In this document: positions 1-7,627 of the stretch, piece by piece
Layout of the letters: each line of letters starts with the position of its first letter
How positions within the stretch are numbered: the stretch's first letter is position 1
Source of the DNA: Candidatus Delongbacteria bacterium
Lineage (GTDB): Bacteria > CAIWAD01 > BS150m-G50
Assembly: GCA_016784425.1 (NCBI GenBank)
Contig: JADHUQ010000041.1
Coordinates: forward strand, 1 to 14,962
Reading direction: 5' to 3'
Length of the DNA stretch: 14,962 bases
Notes under the pieces: generated by a model
What the model was told of the DNA's origin: nothing
Seen by the model: the letters and a program-made list of their open reading frames with translations, nothing else
The model's database searches: none
Program-made: the position numbers and the translations under genes

Positions 1-410
1 TGGATTACCTCGACAAGATAATCTGAGCTGATTTTACAGAACAAATCCGACATGCAAACACCATCTAATAATGCCATTACAACTGAATCGCAAATCAGGA
101 TCCAAGGGTAACAAGGTCATGCTAAAGGCTTTGAGCGAACGCTACATTGATTTCTCGCAGCTTCTGAGTTAAACGAATCTTTGGGAGTTTCAGCAATAAG
201 GATCATCAAACCGTGTTTCGGCGCACTATTAAAATCGTCGCACCTCCCTGAACACAATGACGCAAAAAGAGTCCTGCATGTAAAGGGAATAGTTCCCCCC
301 CGTAGCCTGCCGCGCGTAGCCTGCCGGTGGTATATGATGGCCGTCAGAGGTCATGATGCCGGTTTGGGGGGTAATCGAGCCAGCAGGGCGAGGAGCCGTG
401 AAGCCCTTAC
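1..410. other. Gene-poor region downstream of tRNA-Lys
   Basis: I find no convincing gene here. A short frame at 71-172 (plus, 33 codons, ending ERYIDFSQLLS) reads somewhat like a protein tail but has no Shine-Dalgarno and no recognisable family. A longer frame from a TTG at 181 to 414 is rich in R, A and G and does not look like a protein. The left window edge cuts whatever lies upstream. The only structured element is a short tandem duplication at 301-326. I searched by eye for a second copy of the tRNA 3' end, as an integrated element would leave, and saw none. Confidence 0.5.
301..326. repeat. Short tandem duplication, period 14
   Basis: CGTAGCCTGCCG occurs at 301-312 and again at 315-326, separated by CG, directly after a run of seven C. 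It is a non-coding duplication of unknown role. A palindromic or slippage-generated intergenic repeat is possible, but only two copies are visible here. Confidence 0.6.
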
Positions 411-411
411 G

Positions 412-442
412 TAAAAGCCCCTCCCGCTGTGGAAGGGGCTCT
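412..442 (-). terminator. Intrinsic terminator after tRNA-Lys
   Basis: On the minus strand the DNA reads AGCCCCTTCC, a 5-nt loop, then GGGAGGGGCT followed by TTTA. The stem has seven pairs, one mismatch and two closing pairs (416-424 with 432-440). It starts about 10 nt after the tRNA discriminator base, as expected for termination of the tRNA transcript. The U-tract is short, so read-through is possible. Confidence 0.7.
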
Positions 443-450
443 TCGCTACA

Positions 451-524
451 TGAAGGCGGAAGGACTTGAACCTTCGACCGTCTGATTAAAAGTCAGATGC
501 TCTACCAAACTGAGCTACGCCTCC
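451..524 (-). tRNA. tRNA-Lys, anticodon UUU
   Basis: The minus strand folds as a full cloverleaf. The acceptor stem is GGAGGCG paired with CGCCTTC, with one G-U pair and discriminator A. The D-arm contains AGCTCAGTTTGGTAGAGC. The anticodon arm is TCTGA CTTTTAA TCAGA with anticodon TTT. The T-arm contains GGTTCAAGTCC. CCA is not encoded (TGT follows), so the cell must add it with a nucleotidyltransferase. The gene lies 218 nt downstream of lon on the same strand and is followed by an intrinsic terminator. I see only a weak promoter candidate in the gap, so read-through from lon or a diverged promoter are both possible. Confidence 0.97.
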
Positions 525-532
525 GCAGAATT

Positions 533-554
533 GGAACCAGGGCTGATCGGTTCC
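533..554. repeat. Small inverted repeat beside the tRNA 5' end
   Basis: GGAACC (533-538) and GGTTCC (549-554) form a perfect 6-bp stem with a 10-nt loop, 9 nt upstream of the tRNA-Lys 5' end on its transcript. No U-run follows in either direction, so it is not an intrinsic terminator. It may be chance or may affect 5' processing of the pre-tRNA. The rest of the lon-tRNA gap shows nothing I can assign. Confidence 0.35.
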
Positions 555-742
555 TCCTCAGGGGTATTCAATTTGACTCTTCCCCCCCTAAACGCAACAA
601 AAATCAGTTGAGAATACTCACTACTAAACACACGAGGTTCAGATACCAGCAAAGCTATGTCCAAATCCTGATTTCAACGAATCTCGCAAGAGCTTTCTGG
701 TCGTCCCTAAAAGAGGTTCAGTCCTGATATAACCGGTCTTTT

Positions 743-3178
743 TTAACTGACCTTAGCACTTTTGGAGCTCAGCGCAGTTGATCTGCTCCGGGTCTTCTTC
801 CGGCCAAACCCAATTATTGCATACTTCAGCACCTCTTCAATACGATTGACCATTTTAAACTCAAGTTTCTTAAGTATTTGCGGAGGTATGTCAACCAGAT
901 CCTTCTCATTCTTGGCCGGGATCAGCACCCGTTTGATCCCCGCCCGTTGGGCTGCCATAGTTTTGGCGGTGAGACCGCCGATAGCGAGCACATCACCATG
1001 GATGGTAATCTCACCGGTCATCCCCAGGTCGTGGTGGACTTTTTTGCCGGAGATGGCTGAGTACATAGCGGTCGCCAGGGCAATCCCGGCGCTGGGGCCA
1101 TCTTTGGGAATCGCCCCTTCCGGTACATGGATATGGATCTCCCGGTTTTTGTAGAAATCGGAGGGTAAATCCAATGCTGCGGTGTTAGCCCGAAGATAAC
1201 TGTAGGCAGCGTGCGCTGATTCCTTCATCACATCACCGAGGTGCCCGGTCAACTTGAGCGCCTCTTTACCCGGCATGATGTTGACTTCAATCTTGAGGAT
1301 ATCGCCCCCCACCGGTGTCCAGGCCAGGCCGAGACTGGCGCCCAGCATATCGTCCCGATCCACCCGTCGCTGCTCGTACTTGGGTGGCCCCAGGTAGGTG
1401 GGAATGGAACGGGTTTCGATGCGCAACGGTGCAGTCTTGTTGTCACGCACCCGTTTCAGGGCAATCTTGCGGCTGATGGTGGCGATACTCCGCTCCAGCT
1501 CCCTGACACCCGCCTCCATGGTCCAGGAATTGATCAGGGCGTTGATCCCGCTGTCGCTGAACTTCACCTGTTTGTCATTGAGTCCGTTCTCCTTCACCTG
1601 GCGTGGAACCAGGAAATTACGGGCGATCTGCAATTTTTCGTGTGGCAGGTATCCCGGCAGATAGATGATCTCCATGCGGTCGCGCAGCGCTGGCGGTATC
1701 ATACCCTCAACATTGGCAGTAGTAATGAACATTACTTCCGATATATCATAGTCGACATCGAGGTAGTGATCGTTGAATGTGGCGTTCTGTTCCGGATCCA
1801 GCACCTCCAGCAGTGCTGAGGCAGGATCGCCCCGGAAATCCATCGCCAGTTTGTCGATCTCATCCATCAGAAACACCGGGTTGACGGTTCCCGCCTTTTT
1901 CATGCCCTGGATGATACGACCCGGCAGAGAGCCGATATAAGTACGCCGATGCCCGCGGATTTCCGCTTCATCCCGGACACCACCCAGAGAGAGTCGGACA
2001 AACTTCCGTCCCAGTGCCCGGGCAATTGACTTACCCAGGGAAGTTTTACCGACACCGGGTGGCCCGACAAAACAGATAATCTGCCCCCGCAGCTTTTTCA
2101 CCAGTTTCAACACCGCCAGGTGCTCCAGTATCCGCTCCTTGGCCTTGGTCAGTCCGTAGTGGTCCTCATCCAGAATCTGCTGTGCCCGTTTGAGGTTACC
2201 GTTGTCCCGGGTTCTTTTCTGCCAGGGAATCGCCAGCATCCAGTCCAGATAATTCCGGATCACGGTCGATTCCGGTGACATCATCGGAATCTGCTTCAGC
2301 TTGTCCAGCTCTTCATGTGCCCTTTCGGAAGCGTGGCGAGGGAGTTTGGCCGCTTCGATCTTATCCAGGTAATCCTGCACATCGCCGACCTCATCCTCCA
2401 CCTCTTCACCCAGCTCCTTCCGGATTATCCGCATCTGCTCCTGCAGGTAAAAATTGCGTTGTGATTTGGAAATCCGCTCCCGGACCTGGCTTTCAATGTT
2501 CTTTTCGATTTCGAGGATCTCGTTCTCCTCTTTGAGCACCCGGGCGATCTCCAGAAACTGATCCTTCAGTGTGCGTTGCTGCAGTATTTTCTGCTTCTTG
2601 TCGACGCTCTGCGCCACATGGGCCGCCATGAAATCAGCCAGCATGGAATACTTCTCGATCTGATCGATGGTAATAGTGATTTCATCAGGGATGTTGGGGT
2701 TGAGGTTGACATATTCTTCAAAGAGACCGCTGCAGTGGCGGGCACTGGCCTCAATCTCCGGTGCATTCTGATCCTGTGCCTGGAAAACCTCAACATGGGC
2801 GGAAAGGTAACCTTTCTGCCTTTTCATCCGCACCAGTCGAGCCCGGGCCACCCCTTCGATGAGGACCTTGATGACATTGTTCGGCAGTTTCAGAATCTGC
2901 AGAATCTTGACGACGGTACCGACATTATACAGGTCGCGTCGTTTCGGCTCTTCGTTGTCCGGATCCCGTTGTGCCACTACGAACAGCAGCTTTTCTTTGA
3001 CCATGGCATGCTCGATCGCCTCCATCGAGGCCTGCCGACCGATCAGCAGTGGAAACACCATGTAGGGGAAAATGATGACATCACGCAGCGGCACCATTGG
3101 CAGCAGTTCCGGTAAGAGCTCAATCAGCTCCTCTTCTCTATTCAGTTCGGGCAAAATATCTCCTTTGATTTGATCCAC
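743..3178 (-). CDS. lon: ATP-dependent Lon protease (S16)
   Basis: Cytoplasmic AAA+ serine protease that unfolds and degrades damaged and regulatory proteins. At 811 residues it is full length. It has the N-terminal substrate-binding domain (about 25-215, starting MVPLRDVIIFPYMVFPL), a coiled helical linker, Walker A GPPGVGKT (372-379), Walker B VFLMDEID (435-442), and the S16 domain with catalytic Ser696 in DGPSAG and Lys739 in IGGLTAK. The 43-residue Ser-Lys spacing equals that of E. coli Lon (S679/K722). The annotated start is a GTG at 3178 with a Shine-Dalgarno lying too close. A TTG at 3154 (residue 9) has AAAGGAG at 3160-3166 with 5-nt spacing and is a strong alternative, giving 803 residues. 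The basic tail (GRKKTRSRSTALSSKSAKVS) is unlike the compact end of E. coli Lon. The 155-nt upstream gap shows no clear heat-shock element. Confidence 0.98.
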   Translation of the reverse strand: MDQIKGDILPELNREEELIELLPELLPMVPLRDVIIFPYMVFPLLIGRQASMEAIEHAMVKEKLLFVVAQRDPDNEEPKRRDLYNVGTVVKILQILKLPNNVIKVLIEGVARARLVRMKRQKGYLSAHVEVFQAQDQNAPEIEASARHCSGLFEEYVNLNPNIPDEITITIDQIEKYSMLADFMAAHVAQSVDKKQKILQQRTLKDQFLEIARVLKEENEILEIEKNIESQVRERISKSQRNFYLQEQMRIIRKELGEEVEDEVGDVQDYLDKIEAAKLPRHASERAHEELDKLKQIPMMSPESTVIRNYLDWMLAIPWQKRTRDNGNLKRAQQILDEDHYGLTKAKERILEHLAVLKLVKKLRGQIICFVGPPGVGKTSLGKSIARALGRKFVRLSLGGVRDEAEIRGHRRTYIGSLPGRIIQGMKKAGTVNPVFLMDEIDKLAMDFRGDPASALLEVLDPEQNATFNDHYLDVDYDISEVMFITTANVEGMIPPALRDRMEIIYLPGYLPHEKLQIARNFLVPRQVKENGLNDKQVKFSDSGINALINSWTMEAGVRELERSIATISRKIALKRVRDNKTAPLRIETRSIPTYLGPPKYEQRRVDRDDMLGASLGLAWTPVGGDILKIEVNIMPGKEALKLTGHLGDVMKESAHAAYSYLRANTAALDLPSDFYKNREIHIHVPEGAIPKDGPSAGIALATAMYSAISGKKVHHDLGMTGEITIHGDVLAIGGLTAKTMAAQRAGIKRVLIPAKNEKDLVDIPPQILKKLEFKMVNRIEEVLKYAIIGFGRKKTRSRSTALSSKSAKVS
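3160..3166 (-). promoter_or_regulatory. Shine-Dalgarno supporting an alternative lon start
   Basis: AAAGGAG on the minus strand, 5 nt before a TTG (3152-3154) that is in frame with lon. It is a much better ribosome site than the one near the GTG at 3178, so lon may start at TTG and lack the first eight residues of the longer reading. Confidence 0.55.
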
Positions 3179-3333
3179 CTCTTCCGGTGAACCGATTTTC
3201 CTGCCGGCGGCGTCGGGCCGGTTTCAACACACGGTGGGCTCTCGCCATTGCACTACCAAGAAGATGTCTTCCGTTCTGTCGTGCAACAAAAGCAGCATGC
3301 AAGTTCAATAAAGCGTCACATCACTGGAGCTCT

Positions 3334-3816
3334 TTATTCCGATGGGGAATCCTCCTCACCGAACAAACGCAGGTACTCATCCACCTCTCTGCGACTGATC
3401 CCCTCCGGTTTCTCACCCGGTTCCGGTATGGCCTGACGCCGCTCAATACGCTCCAGTAACCAGTTGATTGGCACGGCGGTGGCACCATGACGCCTCGCGT
3501 AGGACTGTACTTCCCGATCAGAGGAGACCACCAGGTTGTGCTGCTGTTCCCGTGCCGCCAGCAGATCCCGGATCAACTGGTCCGCCGACTGCCGGCGACT
3601 GCTGAATCGAATTGCCACACCACGCTGCCGGGAACTGGTGCTCTTGTCACCCTCACCATCGAACACCACCTCCAGCTGTCCCCATTCAGTTGGCAATCGC
3701 AGACCCTGGAGCATCAGGAGAAAGCGCTCGCGAGCCTGTTCAACCCCACCGCGTCGAAGCAGCTGGTGCAGTTGCGGCAACCGGTGCATGATATTGTAGC
3801 CGTCGAGGTAGATCAT
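3334..3816 (-). CDS. NYN-domain ribonuclease, YacP/Rae1-like
   Basis: A 160-residue PIN-like NYN protein. The family (B. subtilis YacP/Rae1) comprises metal-dependent endoribonucleases; Rae1 cuts mRNA at the ribosome. Features visible here are YLDGYN at the N-terminus (Asp5, Asn8), EVVFDGEGD (Asp53), SADQLIRDL (Asp79) and VVSSDREVQ (Asp100), which together give the usual acidic metal-binding cluster. The end is charged and probably flexible. The start ATG overlaps the stop of the PAP2 gene (ATGA, 3813-3816) and no good Shine-Dalgarno precedes it, so translation is probably coupled to PAP2. The family assignment is firm; target RNA and the YacP versus Rae1 role are not known from sequence. Confidence 0.85.
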   Translation of the reverse strand: MIYLDGYNIMHRLPQLHQLLRRGGVEQARERFLLMLQGLRLPTEWGQLEVVFDGEGDKSTSSRQRGVAIRFSSRRQSADQLIRDLLAAREQQHNLVVSSDREVQSYARRHGATAVPINWLLERIERRQAIPEPGEKPEGISRREVDEYLRLFGEEDSPSE

Positions 3817-4427
3817 GTTTTGTCACTTGCAGACTGGCGGGAGCGATCAACAGGCCCATATCGATCATAAAGCCGAAGCGCCAGCCAGGCGAGCAACCAG
3901 CTCACTAACAGGCCCCCCAGCACATCACCCGGATAGTGAACACCCAGGTAGATGCGTGAATAACCGATAGCCAGCGCCAGGGTCAACCACCCGTAACGCC
4001 CCCGCCGGAAGAGGAAACCGAGCCAGAGTGCGACCGCCATACCGTTGGCGGCGTGGGAGGAGGGGAATGACCAGGAGCGCTTCCAGCTACGCTCTACCAC
4101 TTCCGGAGTAACCACCCAGCCACGGTCGCCATCGAGGAAATGGACCGCACCGATCACATTACAGGGGCGAACCCGTTTGACGGCTGGCTTGATGATACTG
4201 GAAGAGACATAGTCGGAAACAGCGAGCGTAATTACCAGCAGCAACAGTGCCCAACGACGGCGGTTGCCACCCCGCCATAACACCAGCGCTGCCAGGAGCA
4301 GCAACAGCAGCGCCAGCCAGTTGCGACTGGAGAGCGCCTCCATCAACGGATCGAGCCAGGAGCAATGCCAGCCGTTCAGCACGCTGAACAGTTGATTGTC
4401 GAGGTTGAGTATCCAGTTCCAGATCAT
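3813..4427 (-). CDS. PAP2-family membrane phosphatase
   Basis: A 204-residue integral membrane acid phosphatase of the PAP2/PgpB type, which removes phosphate from lipid phosphates such as undecaprenyl pyrophosphate or phosphatidylglycerol phosphate on the outer face of the inner membrane. All three signature motifs are present: KPAVKRVRP (Lys80, Arg87, Pro88), FPSSH (Ser123-Ser124-His125, with PSSH for the common PSGH) and SRIYLGVHYPGD (Arg158, His164, Asp168). About five hydrophobic segments surround them, including a Leu-rich one at 38-51. A stop codon lies shortly upstream in frame, supporting this ATG, although its Shine-Dalgarno is weak. It heads a coupled pair with the NYN ribonuclease. 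The substrate cannot be told from sequence; recycling of the peptidoglycan lipid carrier is the likeliest role. Confidence 0.93.
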   Translation of the reverse strand: MIWNWILNLDNQLFSVLNGWHCSWLDPLMEALSSRNWLALLLLLLAALVLWRGGNRRRWALLLLVITLAVSDYVSSSIIKPAVKRVRPCNVIGAVHFLDGDRGWVVTPEVVERSWKRSWSFPSSHAANGMAVALWLGFLFRRGRYGWLTLALAIGYSRIYLGVHYPGDVLGGLLVSWLLAWLALRLYDRYGPVDRSRQSASDKT

Positions 4428-4557
4428 GGAATCATATCCGGTTGTCCAGCAGCAGTTGGTGCAGGTTCACCAGCAGGGCAGCAGAGATAAATCCAGCCGC
4501 AGTGGAACAATATAGAACAGGAGCAGTCAAAGGCAAACGACAGGGTATGGTTTCTCG

Positions 4558-5892
4558 CTACAACTCCACCTGAAGCCCCCAGTTTATCTGTGCCGGCATG
4601 ATCTGTTCCCCCTGGGGGAAGGAGCCGGTCGGTGGAGCCAGCCTGTAACCCAGCAACAGGTCACAGCGATAACGGTGCCACTCCAGATGGCGACGCAGGC
4701 GCAATTCCACCAGGCCCGGTTGTAACCAGCTCCACTGTATGGTACCGGGCAATCCCAGGGTGCTGCCCGCCACCGGTGTGGCTGCACCCAGAGCGCTGCG
4801 GGCCTGCAGCGACCATTCCCCCCGCTCCAGTCGCAGTTGCCATAAATAACCTGTCCGGCTGTAAAAATTCAGTCCACCGGTCACCCAGCCGCCGACCCAA
4901 CGCACGCGCACTTTCGCCGCCAGCTGCTTGCCGGCGGGAGCAGTCTCCTCCAGCTCCAGGCGTTGGCGCAGATTGAGTTCGCAACTGGTGAACCGTTTCT
5001 GCAGCCACCACTCCAGGCGAGCACGGTTGGTTTGCAGGGGCGCTTCCCCCGCCAACAGCCGCCACTGCTGCAAACGACAGTTCCAGCGCCAGCTGCCGAT
5101 CTTGAACCGCAGCTCCTGAACCAGTCCCTCTACCTGCTCCCCGCTACCGGTAACTAGCGGCCAGCGACCGGGCGGAGCCTGCCGTAGAGTGTACCCCCCC
5201 AGCAACAGGGTGGTAGATGGGGCAGACCAGCTGCGGGTGAACATCAGACTCTGCCGGTCGCCACCGGTTACTTCGAGCAGCCAGTTATGCCATCCGCCAC
5301 CACAACTGACAGCCGTGGCGGATCCATCCTGTAAGGTGTGAAGCAGGGCACAGTTCAAGCGCAGCTGTTGCCACTGCCCCTTTCCGTGGAGGAAGAGGTT
5401 CCAACCGCTGAAACCGCGATTGCGGTTGACCGGGCGTTGAAGCAACGCGATCAACCAGCTGCTCTGAGACTGTTGCCACAGCAGGGCCGTCCCGGGCAGA
5501 CTGAAACTGGAGGTGGACAGGCGGAGCTGTTGCTGGTTCAATTTGTTCAGCGGTGTCCGGCCAAATCCGGTCTGGCAGAGTGCACCGCTGCCACAGCGCA
5601 GGGATAGATTTCCGCTCAACCAGCGCCAGCGACCGGCAGCGCCATCAATTTCCATCCCACCACGTAGGGTGAAACCCGCTTCCCTGGTTCGATCGCAACG
5701 CAACCGGGTCTCCCAGCGTTTACCTGAGCATCCGCTCCTGAGCTGAATCCGGCCGCTGTCATCTGTACGCAACAGGCAGGGAGCACCTTGCCAGCCTGTC
5801 AATCCTGCCGGAAGGATAATCAGAACCAGAAGTCCGACTGTAAATACTGCGACCAGCCGAGTTGCGGGTGCAGCAGCAGCGCGATATGCCAT
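4558..5892 (-). CDS. Probable outer-membrane beta-barrel protein, function unknown
   Basis: About 444 residues. The N-terminus (MAYRAAAAPATRLVAVFTVG, then LLVLIILPAGLTG) is a signal peptide or signal anchor. The rest is strands of alternating aromatic or aliphatic and polar residues, very rich in Trp, Leu, Arg and Gln, which suits a transmembrane barrel. A stretch near residues 94-112 (LSGNLSLRCGSGALCQTGFG) resembles the GDY..FGQGL..GFG region of Bacteroidetes-type barrels that usually carry N-terminal helix-hairpin-helix repeats. Those repeats are absent, so this is a tentative likeness. The frame is open back to 6000, but the ATG at 5890-5892 is chosen because AGGGAGG (5898-5904) precedes it by 5 nt and it starts the hydrophobic segment directly. 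That start overlaps the upstream gene by 73 nt. Several Cys residues are unusual for a barrel. Confidence 0.7.
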   Translation of the reverse strand: MAYRAAAAPATRLVAVFTVGLLVLIILPAGLTGWQGAPCLLRTDDSGRIQLRSGCSGKRWETRLRCDRTREAGFTLRGGMEIDGAAGRWRWLSGNLSLRCGSGALCQTGFGRTPLNKLNQQQLRLSTSSFSLPGTALLWQQSQSSWLIALLQRPVNRNRGFSGWNLFLHGKGQWQQLRLNCALLHTLQDGSATAVSCGGGWHNWLLEVTGGDRQSLMFTRSWSAPSTTLLLGGYTLRQAPPGRWPLVTGSGEQVEGLVQELRFKIGSWRWNCRLQQWRLLAGEAPLQTNRARLEWWLQKRFTSCELNLRQRLELEETAPAGKQLAAKVRVRWVGGWVTGGLNFYSRTGYLWQLRLERGEWSLQARSALGAATPVAGSTLGLPGTIQWSWLQPGLVELRLRRHLEWHRYRCDLLLGYRLAPPTGSFPQGEQIMPAQINWGLQVEL

Positions 5893-6575
5893 CCTGTCCT
5901 CCCTCTGCGCAAACACAGTTCTACCTTTGATTGCCCGTTGCGGGTGTCGTAACTGTACTCCAGCCGGGTTCCTGGTTTTCCCGGTAGACCTGCCCGCCAC
6001 CCCAGTACGGCACCTGCCCGGTCGGGATAATACTCAAGCCATTGCAACCGCAACTGTAACCAGCCGGTTGCCCTCAGAGCCAGTTCACAGCGGGTCGAGC
6101 TCACCTCGCCACATCTTGACGGCAACCAGTTGGCAAGAGTGACTGCGGCACACCAGCTTGAATCGGCCTGGTATTGCAGGATGGCGCCACCGTTCCAGCC
6201 CTGGCGGGGTGAATAGCGCTCTACCTGTAACCGGTACAAATAGAGGGCCACACCGAGGGTCAACCGCTCCTGCTGCCTGGTCCAGCCGAGCGTACCGCCC
6301 AGTTCGCGATAGGTGGGCCAGCCGAACTGCTGCAGGGCGATTATCACCTGATCCGGTCCCAGTTGCCAGGCCCCGTTGAGGGCGGCACCCTGCAGTTGGG
6401 GTAATCCGTAGAGACGCCACCAGCCTGCGCTGAGGTGGCTCCCCCCTGGTTGCGGCCACCTCGGGTGGACTGGATAATCCCAGGCGGCAACAGCAGTGCC
6501 ACACAGGATCGACAGCAGAGCTAAACCGGTGAGGGCTTTTCCCGATGTGGTAGAGAGGGGTGGTTTTTTCCACAT
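5820..6575 (-). CDS. Exported beta-barrel-like protein, function unknown
   Basis: A 251-residue exported protein. The signal peptide (MWKKPPLSTTSGKALTGLAL, then LSILCGTAVA) probably ends at AVA-AW near residue 30. The cysteine there lacks a small residue before it, so it is not a good lipobox. The mature part alternates Trp/Tyr/Leu with polar residues and ends in an aromatic Phe (SDFWF), as many outer-membrane barrels do. A motif near the end, HPQLGWSQ, resembles an HPxLG pattern I associate with small PorV/PorQ-like barrels of FCB bacteria; this is from memory and weak. The ATG at 6573-6575 is preferred over a TTG at 6596 because AAGGA precedes it at about 9 nt. It is the first gene of the pair with the larger barrel, and diverges from the PorD-like gene across 89 nt. 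Confidence 0.72.
   Translation of the reverse strand: MWKKPPLSTTSGKALTGLALLSILCGTAVAAWDYPVHPRWPQPGGSHLSAGWWRLYGLPQLQGAALNGAWQLGPDQVIIALQQFGWPTYRELGGTLGWTRQQERLTLGVALYLYRLQVERYSPRQGWNGGAILQYQADSSWCAAVTLANWLPSRCGEVSSTRCELALRATGWLQLRLQWLEYYPDRAGAVLGWRAGLPGKPGTRLEYSYDTRNGQSKVELCLRRGRTGWHIALLLHPQLGWSQYLQSDFWF
5898..5904 (-). promoter_or_regulatory. Shine-Dalgarno fixing the start of the larger barrel gene
   Basis: AGGGAGG on the minus strand, 5 nt before the ATG at 5890-5892. It lies inside the coding sequence of the upstream barrel gene and decides the start within a frame that is open for another 36 codons upstream. Confidence 0.75.
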
Positions 6576-6664
6576 AATTTTATTCCTTAAAGACAAATGA
6601 GGGGCGCTGGCCGGGGCGATGCTCTGCCCTGCCCGCCGACATCCTGACAGAGGAAACCAGACAG

Positions 6665-7516
6665 ATGATTCGAACTGTGTTCATCCCGCTGCTGGCGGCT
6701 ACGATACTGCTGACTGTCAGCACCGCAACTGCCTTCACCATTGACCCGACGGTTTCAGTCAACGTCACCAAGCTGAATGTCGACCAGCGCAACCGGGTTG
6801 AGGAGCTGCAGGAAATGCTGACCGATTACCTGGAGAACTGGGATGATCCGGTCGGTGATGATTATGACATGGAAATCCCCCTGACGATGCAGATAACCAT
6901 GGAGAGCTCCTCACCCAAGGGTACGGTCTATTATTATCAGGCTGTCTTCATGATTTCCGACCAGGCCGAGCATCAGTATGAGGATGGGAAATGGGAGTTT
7001 CTGCTGGCAGAGTATGAAGAGATCGGACGCACCAGCGGCTATCATTCCTTCAGCTCCTTTATCGATTTCTATGTCCAGATAATGATCTCTCACCAGATCG
7101 ACAAACTGGTGAACTTCGGCGGTGAGGCCTGGCTGGAGGCGGCCCTGCGGATTTCTCAGGAAGCCAAGTTTGACCAGAACACTTATGGCTGGTACGAACG
7201 GGAACAGTTGATCGAAAGCCTGATGGCGGAGGAGAGGGAGCTGAAGCGCACCCTTTCCTGGGCCTACCATACTGCTCTCTACTTTTATGAGGTGCTGGAG
7301 AGCAACTACGAAGCCTGGAACGCGGCCACACTCTGCGTGGACATTCTGGAGGAACTCCCAAACAATGAGGCCAGGGTTCGTTTCATTAATTTTGCCTACT
7401 TCAAATTGGGCAACATTCTGGTAGAGGGGAAAGATCCGGAATTTCTCGACCGGATGTTGAGGATGGACAGCACTCACGAGGAATACTACAACCGCCTGCT
7501 CGACAGTATGCAGTAA
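6665..7516 (+). CDS. PorD/DUF4835-like secreted protein
   Basis: A 283-residue protein with a clear signal peptide (MIRTVFIPLLAATILLTVST, cleavage near ATA-FTI, residue 23). The mature part starts VSVNVTKLNVDQRNRVEELQ, followed by a short acidic stretch, a beta section (IPLTMQITMESSS...GTVYYYQAVF) and a helical half with SSFIDFYVQIMISHQIDKLV then NFGGEAWLEAALRISQEAK. That order matches DUF4835, the family named PorD in Bacteroidetes and linked to type IX secretion and gliding: early strands, then a DYYAYLILG...FGGTPYFEKA-type segment. Length is normal for the family. GAGGAA lies 9 nt before the ATG. The match is by pattern recognition only. The biochemical role of PorD is not settled, and it may be an accessory periplasmic or outer-membrane-associated factor. 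Confidence 0.75.
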   Translation: MIRTVFIPLLAATILLTVSTATAFTIDPTVSVNVTKLNVDQRNRVEELQEMLTDYLENWDDPVGDDYDMEIPLTMQITMESSSPKGTVYYYQAVFMISDQAEHQYEDGKWEFLLAEYEEIGRTSGYHSFSSFIDFYVQIMISHQIDKLVNFGGEAWLEAALRISQEAKFDQNTYGWYEREQLIESLMAEERELKRTLSWAYHTALYFYEVLESNYEAWNAATLCVDILEELPNNEARVRFINFAYFKLGNILVEGKDPEFLDRMLRMDSTHEEYYNRLLDSMQ

Positions 7517-7575
7517 CAGTTAGGACGCTTTGTCGGGGTGATTTGTTCCCCTGGTGTGATCAGAGGAGTATCAGC

Positions 7576-7625
7576 ATGTGAATTGTTTTACTTGCCTTTG
7601 CAGCCATTTAAAGATAATATTCTGA
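7576..7625 (+). promoter_or_regulatory. Start-stop codon pair and 15-codon leader frame
   Basis: The strong Shine-Dalgarno GAGGAG (7563-7568) does not serve the downstream gene. Seven nt after it comes ATG TGA (7576-7581), a start followed at once by a stop. Overlapping it, a GTG at 7578 opens a frame of 15 codons (MNCFTCLCSHLKIIF) whose TGA (7623-7625) ends 2 nt before the ATG of the exported Fn3-like protein. That ATG has no Shine-Dalgarno of its own, so coupling or leader-based control is plausible. The peptide has three Cys and one His. This could be chance: the site is short and unconfirmed. Confidence 0.4.
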
Positions 7626-7627
7626 CG

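Noticed and set aside
71..172. 33-codon frame ending ERYIDFSQLLS as a small gene or gene remnant
   Set aside because: Protein-like tail but no ribosome site, no recognised family and too short to separate from chance. The left window edge prevents judging a longer remnant.
1..524. Integrated element at the tRNA-Lys 3' end
   Set aside because: tRNA 3' ends are common integration sites and the flank is gene-poor, but I see no repeat of the tRNA end and no integrase gene in the window.
497..727. 76-codon frame overlapping the tRNA
   Set aside because: Begins inside the tRNA-Lys gene on the opposite strand and shows no protein features.
1241..1819. 192-codon plus-strand frame antisense to lon
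   Set aside because: Lies wholly inside lon, which has every family motif. The translated frame has no family likeness and is a shadow of biased codons.
5893..6000. Longer N-terminus for the larger barrel gene (start at 6000)
   Set aside because: The extra 36 residues are Arg-rich, precede the signal segment and would deepen the overlap with the upstream gene. The ATG at 5892 has a far better ribosome site.
7538..7627. GTG start for the Fn3-like gene at 7538
   Set aside because: It would put 30 residues before a complete signal peptide and has only a weak ribosome site.
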